NCBI GenBank assembly: GCA_020860715.1
Contig: JAJBTU010000032.1
Location: 113,584-177,583 of the forward strand
DNA from: Clostridiales bacterium
Lineage (GTDB): Bacteria > Bacillota > Clostridia > Lachnospirales > Lachnospiraceae
Direction of reading: 5' to 3'
Length of the DNA: 64,000 bases
The position numbers and the translations under genes were made by a program. Numbering within the stretch: position 1 is the first letter of the stretch; every line of letters begins with the position of its first letter. Under the pieces are notes generated by a model. That model saw nothing but the letters and a program-made list of their open reading frames with translations. It was not told the origin of the DNA and ran no database searches. Below, in pieces: positions 1 through 8,668 of the stretch.

Positions 1-849
1 GCTGCAATGTCTGAAGAAGAGACAGATTCTCTTGGACAGACTGGTTCTGAAAACGCCGTCTCGATAAAAACATCCGTCCGGACAGAGACGGAAACGATTG
101 CTGAAACAGAGACGGAACCTGTGACCGAAAACGTGATTGTACTGGGTGAAGATTACGCGGAAACGGACATGGAAACAGAAACGGACTCTGAAACGGATAC
201 TGAGCCGGAGACGAACGGATATACAGTCGCAATTGATCCCGGACATCAGGGAAGCTGGGTCGATATGACGGACACAGAGCCGATCGGTCCGGGTTCCTCA
301 GAGATGAAAGCAAAATCTACCACCGGTACGCAGGGAAGCTATACCGGCATTCCGGAGTATGAGCTGAATCTGGAGATTTCCCTGCTCCTGCGCACGGAGC
401 TTGAAGCACGCGGATACGAGGTGATTTTGACCAGAGAGGACAATGATACGGCGATCAGCAATGCGGAGAGAGCCACGCTTGCCTATGAAGAAGGCGGCGA
501 TATCTACGTACGCATTCATGCGAACGGTTCGGATAATTCCGGCGCGAACGGTGCGCTGGGCATGGTGCCGTCTCCGTCCAATCCTTATGTGGGAGAACTG
601 TCAGAGGAATCTTACCGACTCGCGGAGTGCATTCTGGAGGCGTACTGCAGGACAGCTGGATTTGAATCGCTCGGCGTACAGTATTATGATAACATGACTG
701 GAATCAACTGGAGCAAAATCCCGGTAATGATCCTGGAGATGGGATTTATGACGAATGAGTCTGACGATCTGCGTATGGCGGATCCGGATGTGCAGGAATT
801 GATGGTGCAGGGGATTGCGGACGGAATAGATGCGTATTTTGGAGTATAG
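1..849 (+). CDS. N-acetylmuramoyl-L-alanine amidase (Amidase_3), 5' end outside window
   Basis: This is a zinc-dependent peptidoglycan amidase that cleaves the bond between N-acetylmuramic acid and the stem peptide. The frame is open from base 1, and the first ATG at 7 has no ribosome site or signal peptide, so the gene almost surely starts upstream. Numbering from that ATG, residues 25-70 form an acidic Thr/Glu/Asp linker rich in TET/TDTE repeats. The catalytic domain follows: DPGHQG (His80), a Glu near 118, RIHANG (His171) and the catalytic-type Glu244 in ILEMGF. These match the Zn ligands and base of the family. The stop is TAG. The linker suggests an exported, wall-facing enzyme, which is inference because the N-terminus is missing. 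Confidence 0.9.
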   Translation, partial: AAMSEEETDSLGQTGSENAVSIKTSVRTETETIAETETEPVTENVIVLGEDYAETDMETETDSETDTEPETNGYTVAIDPGHQGSWVDMTDTEPIGPGSSEMKAKSTTGTQGSYTGIPEYELNLEISLLLRTELEARGYEVILTREDNDTAISNAERATLAYEEGGDIYVRIHANGSDNSGANGALGMVPSPSNPYVGELSEESYRLAECILEAYCRTAGFESLGVQYYDNMTGINWSKIPVMILEMGFMTNESDDLRMADPDVQELMVQGIADGIDAYFGV

Positions 850-878
850 CTGTTCAGATCTGTTTTACAAAATTTCGC

Positions 879-907
879 TTGACATCTTTTTCATTTAGGT
901 TTAATAT
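879..907 (+). promoter_or_regulatory. sigma-A promoter upstream of the amino-acid ABC transporter
   Basis: TTGACA at 879-884, a 17-nt spacer and TAATAT at 902-907 form a near-consensus promoter. The expected start (about 913-915) lies just before the hairpin/T-tract at 920-957, so the first structure in the transcript would be a terminator. Confidence 0.65.
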
Positions 908-919
908 CTTTTCAAGGCA

Positions 920-957
920 ACGGAGTCTGAGTTTATTCAGATTCCGTATTTTTTTGT
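920..957 (+). terminator. Rho-independent terminator or attenuator
   Basis: The stem ACGGAGTCTGA (920-930) pairs with TCAGATTCCGT (937-947) with one G-U pair and is followed by a long T-tract. It may end the amidase transcript. Its position immediately after a strong promoter also fits an attenuator for the ABC transporter operon. Confidence 0.7.
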
Positions 958-985
958 TTTATTTTAACCGTGAAGGAGAATTTTT

Positions 986-1711
986 ATGATCAAACTGGAA
1001 AATGTGAATAAATATTTCGGCGACCTGCATGTTCTGAAAGACATTAACCTGGAAGTGCAGGAAGGCGAGAAGCTGGTCATCATTGGGCCTTCCGGTTCCG
1101 GCAAGTCGACAACGGTTCGGTGTATGAATTTTCTGGAGACGCCGACAAGCGGTCATGTATACATAGACGGACAGGAACTGACCACAAGAAATAAGACAAA
1201 GGTGGTGCGGGATTCCATGTCGATGGTGTTCCAGCAGTTCAATCTGTATCCGCATATGACCGTCATGAAAAATCTGACGCTGGCTCCGATGAAGCTGCAT
1301 CATAAGAGCAGAGAGGAAGCCGAGAAACTGGCTTATCATTATCTTGATGTGGTCGGGCTGACGGACAAAGCGCATGTCTATCCGACGACACTTTCCGGAG
1401 GCCAGCAGCAGCGAATTGCGATCGCGCGCGCTCTGTGCGCAGAGACAAAGATCATTCTGTTTGACGAGCCGACGTCGGCACTGGATCCGGAAACGATTCA
1501 GGAAGTTCTGGATGTCATGATCAGGCTGGCGCATGAGAAGATCACAATGGTAGTCGTGACGCATGAGATGGGATTTGCGAGAGAGGTGGCGGATCGTGTG
1601 GTTTTCATGGCAGACGGTCAGATTCTGGAGGAAGGAACTCCGGACCATTTCTTTGAGCATCCGGAAAACGAGAGGCTCAAGCAGTTCCTTGGGAAGATTA
1701 TTCGTAAATAG
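986..1711 (+). CDS. polar amino acid ABC transporter, ATP-binding protein
   Basis: This is the ATPase subunit of a GlnQ/HisP-type importer, powering uptake at the inner face of the membrane. The 241-residue length is typical. Walker [10 protein letters not shown] is at residues 34-42, the Q-loop is FQQF near 82-85, the signature LSGGQ is at 136-140, Walker B ILFDE is at 157-161, and a His switch lies in VVTHE. The start has AAGGAG upstream. The binding protein and two permeases follow, so this is a complete four-gene transporter. Amino-acid specificity cannot be read from the ATPase. Confidence 0.95.
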   Translation: MIKLENVNKYFGDLHVLKDINLEVQEGEKLVIIGPSGSGKSTTVRCMNFLETPTSGHVYIDGQELTTRNKTKVVRDSMSMVFQQFNLYPHMTVMKNLTLAPMKLHHKSREEAEKLAYHYLDVVGLTDKAHVYPTTLSGGQQQRIAIARALCAETKIILFDEPTSALDPETIQEVLDVMIRLAHEKITMVVVTHEMGFAREVADRVVFMADGQILEEGTPDHFFEHPENERLKQFLGKIIRK

Positions 1712-1891
1712 GAAGCAGCTTCCAATATCCTTTGAATGATACGGATGCTTATGAAAGTAAATTTATTACGGTTTTCAGTACTGTTGCTGCTTGAACCTTT
1801 CAGCGCGGTCTTGAAAATAGGATTTGTCATGAGAGTCATTTGATTTTTATGACAAGACGCTCCGTGAGGCAGCGGGTAACTGTTGACTCTG

Positions 1892-1918
1892 GTAACTGTG
1901 AGAATAGAAAACAGTTGC
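1892..1918. repeat. 27-bp palindromic repeat, copy 1
   Basis: GTAACTGT, an 11-nt loop, then ACAGTTGC. A further half copy, GTAACTGT, lies at 1876-1883. It sits in the leader of the binding-protein gene and belongs to a family of at least five copies in the window with identical arm and loop lengths. Confidence 0.75.
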
Positions 1919-1947
1919 AGACCTTATCAGTGTAGGAGGAACACATT

Positions 1948-2826
1948 ATGAAGAAAAGAAAACTGATGGCGCTTGGACTTGCGTGTACAATGGCACTGTC
2001 GCTTTGCGGCACGGTTGCGTTCGCTGAGGAAGAGACTGAGACAGAAGCAGCTGAGACTGAGGCGGAACTGGTGATTACAGAGGATGTACAGGAAATCATT
2101 GACAGAGGCGTTCTTCGGGTAGGCGTGAAGAATGCAGTAGAAGGTTTTGGATATCAGGATACCCTGACCGGCGAGTATTCCGGTATGGAGATTGATATTG
2201 CCAATCTGATCGCGGAAGAACTGGGCGTGGAGGTTGAGTTTACGACTGTAACAGCGGCGACCAGAACAGAGTTGCTCGATTCCGGTGATATTGACTGCGT
2301 CATTGCGACCTTTACGATCACGGATGAGAGAAGAGAAAGCTGGGATTTCTCCACACCGTATTATACCGATCATGTGACGGTTCTGGTAAAAGATTCCAGC
2401 GAGATCACGACACTTGAGGATCTTCTTGACAAGACCGTGGGTGTTTCTTCCGGTTCCACATCCGCAAGATCTCTTGTCGAAGCCATGATTGAAGCAGAAG
2501 TGATCAGCGGAGATGATTATGATTCTGAGACTTTTGACCCGGCACTCTGGACTGACGGCGTTTCTTTCCGTCAGTATGACGACTATCCTGCAATCTCTAC
2601 CGCATTAGAGTCAGATGAGGTGGATGCCTTCTGCGTAGATAAATCGATTCTTGCAATCTATAAGACCGAGGGACGTTCCTACATTGACGCAGAATTTGCT
2701 CCGCAGGAATATGGCGTAGCAACTACGAAGGATTCCGGATTTTCCGCATATGTGGATACTCTGATTAACCGCTGGCTTGAGGACGGCACAATCGATGGCT
2801 TTATCGAGGAGTATGCACTTGGCTGA
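1948..2826 (+). CDS. amino acid ABC transporter substrate-binding protein
   Basis: This is the extracytoplasmic receptor (SBP_bac_3 family) that captures the amino acid for the adjacent permeases. An N-terminal signal peptide (basic KKRK, hydrophobic core, AFA near residue 26) is followed by a short acidic linker and a periplasmic-binding fold. Recognisable segments are VLRVGVKNAVEGFGY, DVDC-type IDCVIATFT, and SAR in the hinge region. A Cys occurs in the hydrophobic stretch, but the residue before it is Leu, so a lipoprotein site is doubtful and signal peptidase I cleavage is more likely. The gene has its own long leader with a palindromic repeat and is followed by a strong hairpin, as usual for highly expressed binding proteins. 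The ligand is not identifiable. Confidence 0.93.
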   Translation: MKKRKLMALGLACTMALSLCGTVAFAEEETETEAAETEAELVITEDVQEIIDRGVLRVGVKNAVEGFGYQDTLTGEYSGMEIDIANLIAEELGVEVEFTTVTAATRTELLDSGDIDCVIATFTITDERRESWDFSTPYYTDHVTVLVKDSSEITTLEDLLDKTVGVSSGSTSARSLVEAMIEAEVISGDDYDSETFDPALWTDGVSFRQYDDYPAISTALESDEVDAFCVDKSILAIYKTEGRSYIDAEFAPQEYGVATTKDSGFSAYVDTLINRWLEDGTIDGFIEEYALG

Positions 2827-2845
2827 CGCTGAGTGAAGCAGAGTA

Positions 2846-2877
2846 CGGCAGGGCATTCAATGATGAATGTCCTGCCG
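2846..2877 (+). other. strong intercistronic hairpin
   Basis: CGGCAGGGCATTCA (2846-2859), a four-base loop and TGAATGTCCTGCCG (2864-2877) give a 14-bp stem with one G-U pair. No T-tract follows. It lies between binding protein and permease and probably protects the binding-protein mRNA end or sets the expression ratio. Confidence 0.6.
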
Positions 2878-2944
2878 GAAATAGTGTTTTCGGCGGACGT
2901 TTCGCAGATGAAACAGCCTATTTTTTTGAAACGGGAGGAACAGA

Positions 2945-3679
2945 ATGTCTGGGATATTTTCAGCGGCAGCCTGGCAAAAAGTATGGACATACCGGGCGAC
3001 CTTTTTGCATGGCCTGGGCACTACGGTGCAGACGGCGGTTCTCGCCATACTGCTTGCGATGGTGATCGGCATTGTGCTTGGACTGTTTGCGACCGGACAC
3101 AATCGGGCGCTGAAAGCCATCTCGCGTGTCTATGTGGAATTTATACAGAACACGCCGGTGATGCTGCAGCTTTGCTTCCTGTATTATGCGCTGGCATTTT
3201 CCGGACACAGCATCGGCATTATCCGTACCGGTATTGTATCGCTGGGGATTTATCATGGCGCATATATGGCGGAGGTCATTCGTGCAGGCATTGAGGCGAT
3301 TCCGAAAGGACAATTTGAAGCTGCGCAGTCACAGGGGTTTGGCTATATTGGTGAGATGTATTATATTATTCTCCCGCAGAGTATTAAGATCATACTTCCG
3401 CCAATGGTCAATCAGGTAGTGAATCTGATTAAAAATACTTCCTGTCTGTATATTATCGGCGGTACGGATCTGATTTCACTGACCTACAGCTTTGTGACCG
3501 GTGCGACGACCGGCGGTGCATATGGCCCGGCGTATCTGGTAAGCGGCGTATTGTTCTTTGTAATCTGTTACCCGCTTTCGAAGCTGGCAAGTACCTGGGA
3601 GAGCAGACTGAAGCAGAGAGACCGGAGAGTGACGGTGGCCGGTCACGGCAGCACGGAAAAGGGGGTAGAAACTGCATGA
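2945..3679 (+). CDS. amino acid ABC transporter permease (HisM/GlnP family)
   Basis: This 244-residue membrane subunit of the importer contains several hydrophobic helices (for example near residues 30-50, 80-100 and 200-220). It carries the EAA-type cytoplasmic loop around GQFEAAQSQGFGYIGEMYYIILPQ-like sequence, which contacts the ATPase. The start at 2945 has GGGAGGA eight bases upstream. Its stop overlaps the next permease start by 4 bp (ATGA), showing translational coupling. The two permeases probably form a heterodimer. Confidence 0.94.
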   Translation: MSGIFSAAAWQKVWTYRATFLHGLGTTVQTAVLAILLAMVIGIVLGLFATGHNRALKAISRVYVEFIQNTPVMLQLCFLYYALAFSGHSIGIIRTGIVSLGIYHGAYMAEVIRAGIEAIPKGQFEAAQSQGFGYIGEMYYIILPQSIKIILPPMVNQVVNLIKNTSCLYIIGGTDLISLTYSFVTGATTGGAYGPAYLVSGVLFFVICYPLSKLASTWESRLKQRDRRVTVAGHGSTEKGVETA

Positions 3680-4458
3680 ATAATTTAAAAGCCAGCCTTT
3701 CCATGCTGACCAATACGGCAATCCTGCAGTATCTGATGAAGGGGATCCTTTTCACACTGATCATATCTGTGGTTGCCGTAGGCTTTGGGATTCTTATTGG
3801 CTCTGTTCTTGCGCTTGTCCGCAATTACTGTAACTCCGGAAAAAATAAGATTTTCCGCATTCTTGCTACCTTTTACATTGAAGTGTTCCGGAATACGCCA
3901 TTGCTGCTCTGGATCTTCATCTGTCTGGTATTTTGCCCGACTCCCGGATTTCTGAACCGCAAAATGTTCGGCCTCAATTCGGCGGCGGATGTGAAGCTGC
4001 TTTTTAAGGGCGCGGTCGCACTGGTGCTGTTTACTTCATCTGTTATCGCAGAGATTGTGCGTGGCGGCCTGAATTCTGTGGCGCTCGGACAATTTGAGGC
4101 AGGACATTCGCAGGGGTTCAATACGGTACAGATTATGGTATACATAATTTTACCGCAGGCTTATCGGAATATCATTCCGACACTGCTCTCGCAGGTTATT
4201 ACGACCATTAAGGATTCCTCTTATCTGGCGAATGTGGCTGTCATTGAACTGATGGCGCGTACCAAGCAGATCATGAGCTCGGCAAACCGCTACAATGGCA
4301 CCGGGGTGATTAACGTATCTGACGTGTTTGTTTTGTTTGGATTTGCCTGTGTGATTTATTTCGTGATCAACTTTACGCTCTCCTGTGTGGTACGTCATAT
4401 GCAGAAGCGGATGAAACAGGGCTCGAAACGTCCGGCGGATGTGGTGACAGCAGAATAA
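3676..4458 (+). CDS. amino acid ABC transporter permease, second subunit
   Basis: This is the partner permease (260 residues) with a His/Glu/Gln/Arg/opine-family transmembrane domain. The EAA loop is visible as GQFEAGHSQGFNTVQIMVYIILPQ-like sequence around residues 135-160, and hydrophobic helices lie near 15-45, 75-95 and 210-235. The start is coupled to the upstream permease by a 4-bp overlap. Together with the ATPase and binding protein it completes a polar amino-acid importer. Confidence 0.94.
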   Translation: MNNLKASLSMLTNTAILQYLMKGILFTLIISVVAVGFGILIGSVLALVRNYCNSGKNKIFRILATFYIEVFRNTPLLLWIFICLVFCPTPGFLNRKMFGLNSAADVKLLFKGAVALVLFTSSVIAEIVRGGLNSVALGQFEAGHSQGFNTVQIMVYIILPQAYRNIIPTLLSQVITTIKDSSYLANVAVIELMARTKQIMSSANRYNGTGVINVSDVFVLFGFACVIYFVINFTLSCVVRHMQKRMKQGSKRPADVVTAE

Positions 4459-4471
4459 TAAGGAGGAAATG

Positions 4472-5071
4472 ATGGATCGCTATGTAATCACAATTTCAAG
4501 GGAATTTGCTTCTCTGGGCCGAACGGTAGCACAGAGGCTCTCCGAAAAACTTGGCGTAGAATTCTGGGACAGGGACATCGTAGAAGCCGCTGCGAAACGG
4601 ACCGGTCATTCCGTCTCCGTGATCAGCGATGAAGAAGAAACAGCGAAAAACTCGTTCTTTCTTCGCAAAAAAGATCGAATGAGCCTGACGACCTACAATA
4701 TCAATGATGAAATTTTTGAGACAGAAAAAAACATCATTCTGGATGCGGCGTCAAAAGGCTCCTGCATCATTGTAGGACGCTGCGCGGATTATATTCTGCG
4801 GGATTTTCCGCATCATTTGAGCGTATACATATATGCGCCGTATGAGGCGAGACTGAAGAACTGTGTTGAGACTCTGATGATGGATGAAAAGACGGCCCGA
4901 CGTATGATCCGGGAGGTTGATATGGCACGCACCTATTATCAGAGAAAATATTGCCCGGAGGTACGTTCTCCGCGTGACTGCAGCGCGTTGATGATCGATA
5001 GCTCCCGATTCGGCGTTGAGGGGACGGCTGAGGTGATTGTACAGGCTCTGAAAGCGCTGCCGGATTCATGA
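4472..5071 (+). CDS. cytidylate kinase-like family protein
   Basis: This 199-residue P-loop protein belongs to the cytidylate-kinase-like group common in gut Clostridia. The N-terminal ITISREFASLGRTV segment matches the family's ISRExgSGGR motif but replaces the glycine-rich loop with ASLG. WDRDIVEAAAKRTG and SCIIVGRCADYIL are further family hallmarks. No true Cmk activity can be claimed, and most members have unknown substrates. Two ATGs are adjacent; 4472 is preferred because AGGAGG at 4461-4466 would be only two bases from 4469. The gene follows the transporter operon by 13 bases and is likely cotranscribed. Confidence 0.85.
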   Translation: MDRYVITISREFASLGRTVAQRLSEKLGVEFWDRDIVEAAAKRTGHSVSVISDEEETAKNSFFLRKKDRMSLTTYNINDEIFETEKNIILDAASKGSCIIVGRCADYILRDFPHHLSVYIYAPYEARLKNCVETLMMDEKTARRMIREVDMARTYYQRKYCPEVRSPRDCSALMIDSSRFGVEGTAEVIVQALKALPDS

Positions 5072-5170
5072 GATGAAAACGCCCGGGAGCCGCATGGCAC
5101 AGTCACCTGCTGCTTCGAACCGAATGCCGCAGATCACCTGCTGATTTTAATTGTTTCAAAAAATAAGAAA

Positions 5171-5199
5171 TTGCAAATTTGGCTGTCTTATGGTATGAT
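5171..5199 (+). promoter_or_regulatory. sigma-A promoter of the loaP leader
   Basis: TTGCAA (5171-5176), a 17-nt spacer and TATGAT (5194-5199). A strong ribosome site GGAGGA follows at 5212-5217. Confidence 0.65.
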
Positions 5200-5224
5200 T
5201 CTTCTGTCATTGGAGGAACGCGCC

Positions 5225-5248
5225 ATGAACAGTACTGGAAAAATGTGA
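5225..5248 (+). CDS. putative 7-residue leader peptide upstream of the LoaP-like gene
   Basis: ATG at 5225, seven bases after GGAGGA, opens a 7-codon reading frame (MNSTGKM) ending in TGA. It lies in the transcript predicted from the promoter at 5171-5199 and 12 bases before a hairpin. It could be a regulatory leader peptide or the stub of a deleted gene; nothing in the peptide itself tells which. Confidence 0.4.
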   Translation: MNSTGKM

Positions 5249-5260
5249 TTATAAAAAATA

Positions 5261-5290
5261 ATGCAGGCTATTCGTAAGAAGAGCCTGCAT
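5261..5290 (+). promoter_or_regulatory. hairpin in the loaP leader, possible attenuator
   Basis: ATGCAGGCT (5261-5269) pairs perfectly with AGCCTGCAT (5282-5290) across a 12-nt loop and is followed by the short T-tract TTTGTGCACTTT. The stem is moderate for a terminator. A run of eight G lies at 5315-5322 just after it. Confidence 0.5.
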
Positions 5291-5363
5291 TTTGTGCACT
5301 TTATATCCACGGGCGGGGGGGGTAATTCGTTACATCCTGCCGTGACGAGGGAGGACATAGCCT

Positions 5364-5873
5364 TTGTGGTACGTGATGCAGGTTAAGACCGGTTCGGAGG
5401 AAAAAATACAGCTTCAGTGTAAGAAGCTGATTTCGACTGATGATCTTCAGAAATGTTTTATACCTTACTTTAAGGAGTAGAGGAAACTTCATGGGGAATG
5501 GCTGCTGTTAAAAAAGATTTTGTTTCCGGGGTATGTTTTTATGATTACGGATGACCCGGAGCATCTCTGGTATGATCTGAAACATGTACAGGGTCTTACA
5601 AAACTTCTGACAACAGATGGAGAGATGATTCCTCTTTCCAATGAAGAGGTGGAGTTTTTGCTGCGCTTCGGCGGTGAAGAGCAGGTGGTTGAGATTTCAA
5701 AAGGAGTTTTTGAAGGCTCAAAAGTAAAAATTATTTCCGGGCCGCTGGTGGGGAAAGAGGGACTGATTAAAAAGATTGATTATCATAAGCGAAGGGCAAC
5801 TCTGGAGGTTGAAATGTTTGGGCGAAAACAGGTGATCCGTCTGGGACTGGAGGTAAAGATGGAAAAAGCCTGA
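5364..5873 (+). pseudogene. loaP: LoaP-like NusG-family antiterminator interrupted by an in-frame TAG
   Basis: The frame starts at TTG 5364, ten bases after GGGAGGA, and reads WYVMQVKTGSEEKI, the classic NGN-domain opening of specialised NusG paralogs (LoaP type). It runs through CFIPYFKE to a TAG at 5478-5480, then continues in the same frame as RKLHGEWLLLKK, LFPGYVFMI and a complete C-terminal KOW domain (SGPLVGKEGLIKKIDYHKR) to the stop at 5871-5873. No base is gained or lost, so one substitution separates it from an intact gene of about 169 residues. Re-initiation could make the KOW half only, which would lack the RNA-polymerase-binding NGN part. LoaP proteins usually sit before long biosynthetic operons; here only cobC-cbiD follows, 51 bases away. 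Sequencing error remains possible. Confidence 0.8.
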
Positions 5874-5924
5874 CGCGGCCGGGACTTTGACTGCTTCGAA
5901 TGGACGGATGCAGATGGAGGACGT

Positions 5925-7763
5925 ATGGATATTTTTCTGATTCGGCATGGATGCACGGCCGGTAATCTGGAACGGCGTTATGTCGGTGCAACGGATGAAC
6001 CGCTCACAGAAGAGGCGGCATTCTGGTTTGGCAATCACAGGGATGCTTATCCGCATGCGCAGCTGGTCTGCTCAAGTCCATTGACACGCTGCAGGCAGAC
6101 GGCCCGGCTTTTATATCCGGAGGCGGAAATTCACCTGCTGAACGGGCTGCGGGAATGTAATTTTGGAGAATTCGAATATAAAAATTATGAAGAACTTCAG
6201 GGCGATGCACGCTATCAGTCATGGATTGACAGCGGCGGTCTTACCGCTTTTCCCGGCGGTGAAAGCAGGACGCAGTTTGCAGACCGCTGCTGCAGGGCTT
6301 TCCGTGAAGGCTGCGATTACGCAGAGAAATCTGCTGCCGGACAGGTGGCTTTTGTTGTGCACGGCGGTACTATTATGGCAATTCTGGATCGGTTTTCTTT
6401 TCCGCACCGGGATTACTATGAATGGCAGGTAAAGAATGCGGAGGGATTTGCCTGCACGCTGACCTGCGGAGACGGCACTGCTATGAGGCTTACAGATATC
6501 CGCCCGATTCCTGCGGCTCCGGCGCTGACCGGGATAGAAGATCAGTATATCATGAAAAAAAGCAAAAAGCTGCGATGCGGATACACAACAGGAAGCTGTG
6601 CGGCTGCCGCATCTAAGGCTGCTGCAGAAATGCTGCTCTCCGGCAGGAACTGTTATCGTGCGGATGTGACGACTCCCAAAGGCATCCGGCTGCGGCTTCC
6701 GGTTGAGGCGCAGGAGATCACGGACCAATATGCTTCCTGCGCGGTGAGAAAATATGGCGGAGACGATCCGGACGCCACAGACGGCATTTGTGTATATGCT
6801 GTGGCTGAATTTCTGCGGGAAGATACTGCGGCGGAGCGTTTTGCTTCCGAAAACTGTTCAGGCGGGGATGGGCGCAGCCTGGAAAACAGCTCCCCACGTT
6901 TTCTCATAGACGGAGGCATCGGCGTGGGCCGCGTTACCAGGCCGGGACTGGAGCAGCCAGTTGGTGCGGCGGCAATCAACCGTGTTCCACGTGAAATGAT
7001 CGCAAATGAGGTTGGGAATGTCTGTGAACTTTATGAATATCATGGCAGACTGAAAATTACGATATCGGTGCCGGAGGGCGAAAAGATTGCGAAGCAGACA
7101 TTCAATCCGCATCTTGGGATCGAGGGAGGCATTTCGATTCTGGGAACAAGCGGAATTGTCGTTCCAATGAGCGAGGAAGCCCTGATCGCCAGTATTCGTG
7201 TTGAGATGAAGCAGAAGATGGAACAGGGAGAACTGTATATTCTCATTACTCCGGGCAATTACGGCGCCGATTTTATCCGGAGGGGGACGGAAACCCGTTT
7301 CCTTAACGCGGAAGATTCCATGAAATGCAGCAACTATGTCGGTGCGACGCTGGACATTGCGGAAGAACTTGGTGTGAAAGGGATTCTGTTTGTTGCGCAT
7401 ATCGGAAAATTTATCAAGGTTTCCGGCGGCATTATGAATACGCATTCGGCACACGCAGACTGCCGTGCGGAACTGATGGCGGCGCAGGCGATGCGCGCCG
7501 GTGTCTCCCCGGAAATTGCAGCCCGGCTTCTTTCCACTAATACCACTGAGGAAGCGGTCGGCATTTTGCTTGATACCGGCACATTGGAACCGACAATGGC
7601 TGAAGTAACACGCAGAATTAAGTATCACCTGCAAAAGCACTGCCGCGGTGCGGTAGAGACGGAAGCGATCATCTATTCAAACCAATACGGATATCTTGAT
7701 GAAACCGATGGCGCGGACGCGATGGCCGTCAGAATCATGGAGCAGAAGAAAGCAGGGCTTTGA
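5925..7763 (+). CDS. cbiD: CobC-like phosphatase / CbiD cobalt-precorrin-5B C1-methyltransferase fusion
   Basis: This 612-residue protein joins two cobalamin-related enzymes. Residues 1 to about 205 are a histidine phosphatase (phosphoglycerate mutase fold) with the phospho-acceptor LIRHG, CSSPLTRCRQTA and VVHGGT motifs, resembling alpha-ribazole-phosphate phosphatase CobC. From Met210, CGYTTGSCAAAASKAA opens a full CbiD domain that methylates C1 of cobalt-precorrin-5B in anaerobic corrin-ring synthesis. SAM-domain-like segments include GGIGVGRVT and ILGTSGIV. No ribosome site precedes Met210, so the fusion is real rather than two coupled genes. GGAGG lies upstream of 5925. No other cob/cbi gene is in the window, so the remaining pathway must be elsewhere. 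Confidence 0.88.
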   Translation: MDIFLIRHGCTAGNLERRYVGATDEPLTEEAAFWFGNHRDAYPHAQLVCSSPLTRCRQTARLLYPEAEIHLLNGLRECNFGEFEYKNYEELQGDARYQSWIDSGGLTAFPGGESRTQFADRCCRAFREGCDYAEKSAAGQVAFVVHGGTIMAILDRFSFPHRDYYEWQVKNAEGFACTLTCGDGTAMRLTDIRPIPAAPALTGIEDQYIMKKSKKLRCGYTTGSCAAAASKAAAEMLLSGRNCYRADVTTPKGIRLRLPVEAQEITDQYASCAVRKYGGDDPDATDGICVYAVAEFLREDTAAERFASENCSGGDGRSLENSSPRFLIDGGIGVGRVTRPGLEQPVGAAAINRVPREMIANEVGNVCELYEYHGRLKITISVPEGEKIAKQTFNPHLGIEGGISILGTSGIVVPMSEEALIASIRVEMKQKMEQGELYILITPGNYGADFIRRGTETRFLNAEDSMKCSNYVGATLDIAEELGVKGILFVAHIGKFIKVSGGIMNTHSAHADCRAELMAAQAMRAGVSPEIAARLLSTNTTEEAVGILLDTGTLEPTMAEVTRRIKYHLQKHCRGAVETEAIIYSNQYGYLDETDGADAMAVRIMEQKKAGL

Positions 7764-7819
7764 AACTGTACTGCCGTCTGATGAAGGGAAGGCAATGCCA
7801 TGCACCGGATAGGCAATTC

Positions 7820-8668
7820 CTAACAGGTAAGATATTCTTCAAGCTGCGGAAGCATGGAAGCGCCATCCTTTAATCCCAGTTCATAAACGGCCTGCAGCCT
7901 GGACGGATCGCTTTCGATTCGCCCAATCTCAATGGGGGAGGAAGGACGGATGACAAAAGCCCCTCCGGCTGCTTCCAGTTGCTTTAATGCTTCAACGGAT
8001 TCGTTATAAACGGAATGTCTTCTGGCCAGCTGGTTTTCAAGCTGCGGATATTTACGGTAAAAAGCGTGAATCAGTCTGGACGACATTGGCTTCTTGCGGT
8101 AGGAGAGGTCGCGGGTCAGTACCACGATTAACCGGTCATAGCCGTTCGCCTGCATCCAGCGAAACGGAATACTGTCTGAGATACCGCCGTCCAGATAAAG
8201 GTGCCTGCCCAGCTGCACGGGTTTTGAGACAAACGGCATGGAAGCGGAAGCACGCAGAACGTCCATCTGCTGATAAACGCTGCGGATCCGTACATATTGG
8301 GGTTTCCCGGATTCCAGTTCCGTGACTACGGCATAAAAAGGAATGTTTTCCGCTGCTTTCCGATAAGCGGCATCGTCAAACACATCCAGTTCATAGGGAA
8401 CCGCGTGATAGGCATACTCTGTGCTGATGATATTACCCTCTTTGAGCAGGGGCAGGATTCCCATATAATTCCGGTCATGGTTAAAACGTTTGTTGTAGCG
8501 GATCACGCGGCCGTTCTGACCGGACAGATAATTTACGCCGAACAGAGCGCCTGCCGAAACACCAATCGTACCATTAATCGGGATCTCATGCTCCATCATG
8601 ATATCAAGAATGCCGGCGGTATACATGCCGCGCATGGCACCGCCTTCCAGTACAAGACCAGTTTTCAT
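7820..8668 (-). CDS. patatin-like phospholipase family protein
   Basis: This is a predicted serine acyl hydrolase of 282 residues. The glycine-rich oxyanion segment LEGGAMRGMYTAG lies near the N-terminus, followed by the nucleophile elbow GVSAG and the Asp of the Ser-Asp dyad in YLDGGISDSIP. No signal peptide is present, so it acts on cytosolic or inner-leaflet lipid esters. The preferred start is ATG at 8668, after an AAGCGGTG purine stretch; a GTG at 8680 in the same frame is an alternative. It is transcribed away from psuK. The physiological substrate is unknown. Confidence 0.88.
   Translation of the reverse strand: MKTGLVLEGGAMRGMYTAGILDIMMEHEIPINGTIGVSAGALFGVNYLSGQNGRVIRYNKRFNHDRNYMGILPLLKEGNIISTEYAYHAVPYELDVFDDAAYRKAAENIPFYAVVTELESGKPQYVRIRSVYQQMDVLRASASMPFVSKPVQLGRHLYLDGGISDSIPFRWMQANGYDRLIVVLTRDLSYRKKPMSSRLIHAFYRKYPQLENQLARRHSVYNESVEALKQLEAAGGAFVIRPSSPIEIGRIESDPSRLQAVYELGLKDGASMLPQLEEYLTC

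Noticed and set aside
2833..3294. 153-residue frame between binding protein and permease
   Set aside because: Overlaps the permease in another frame and lacks any conserved domain.
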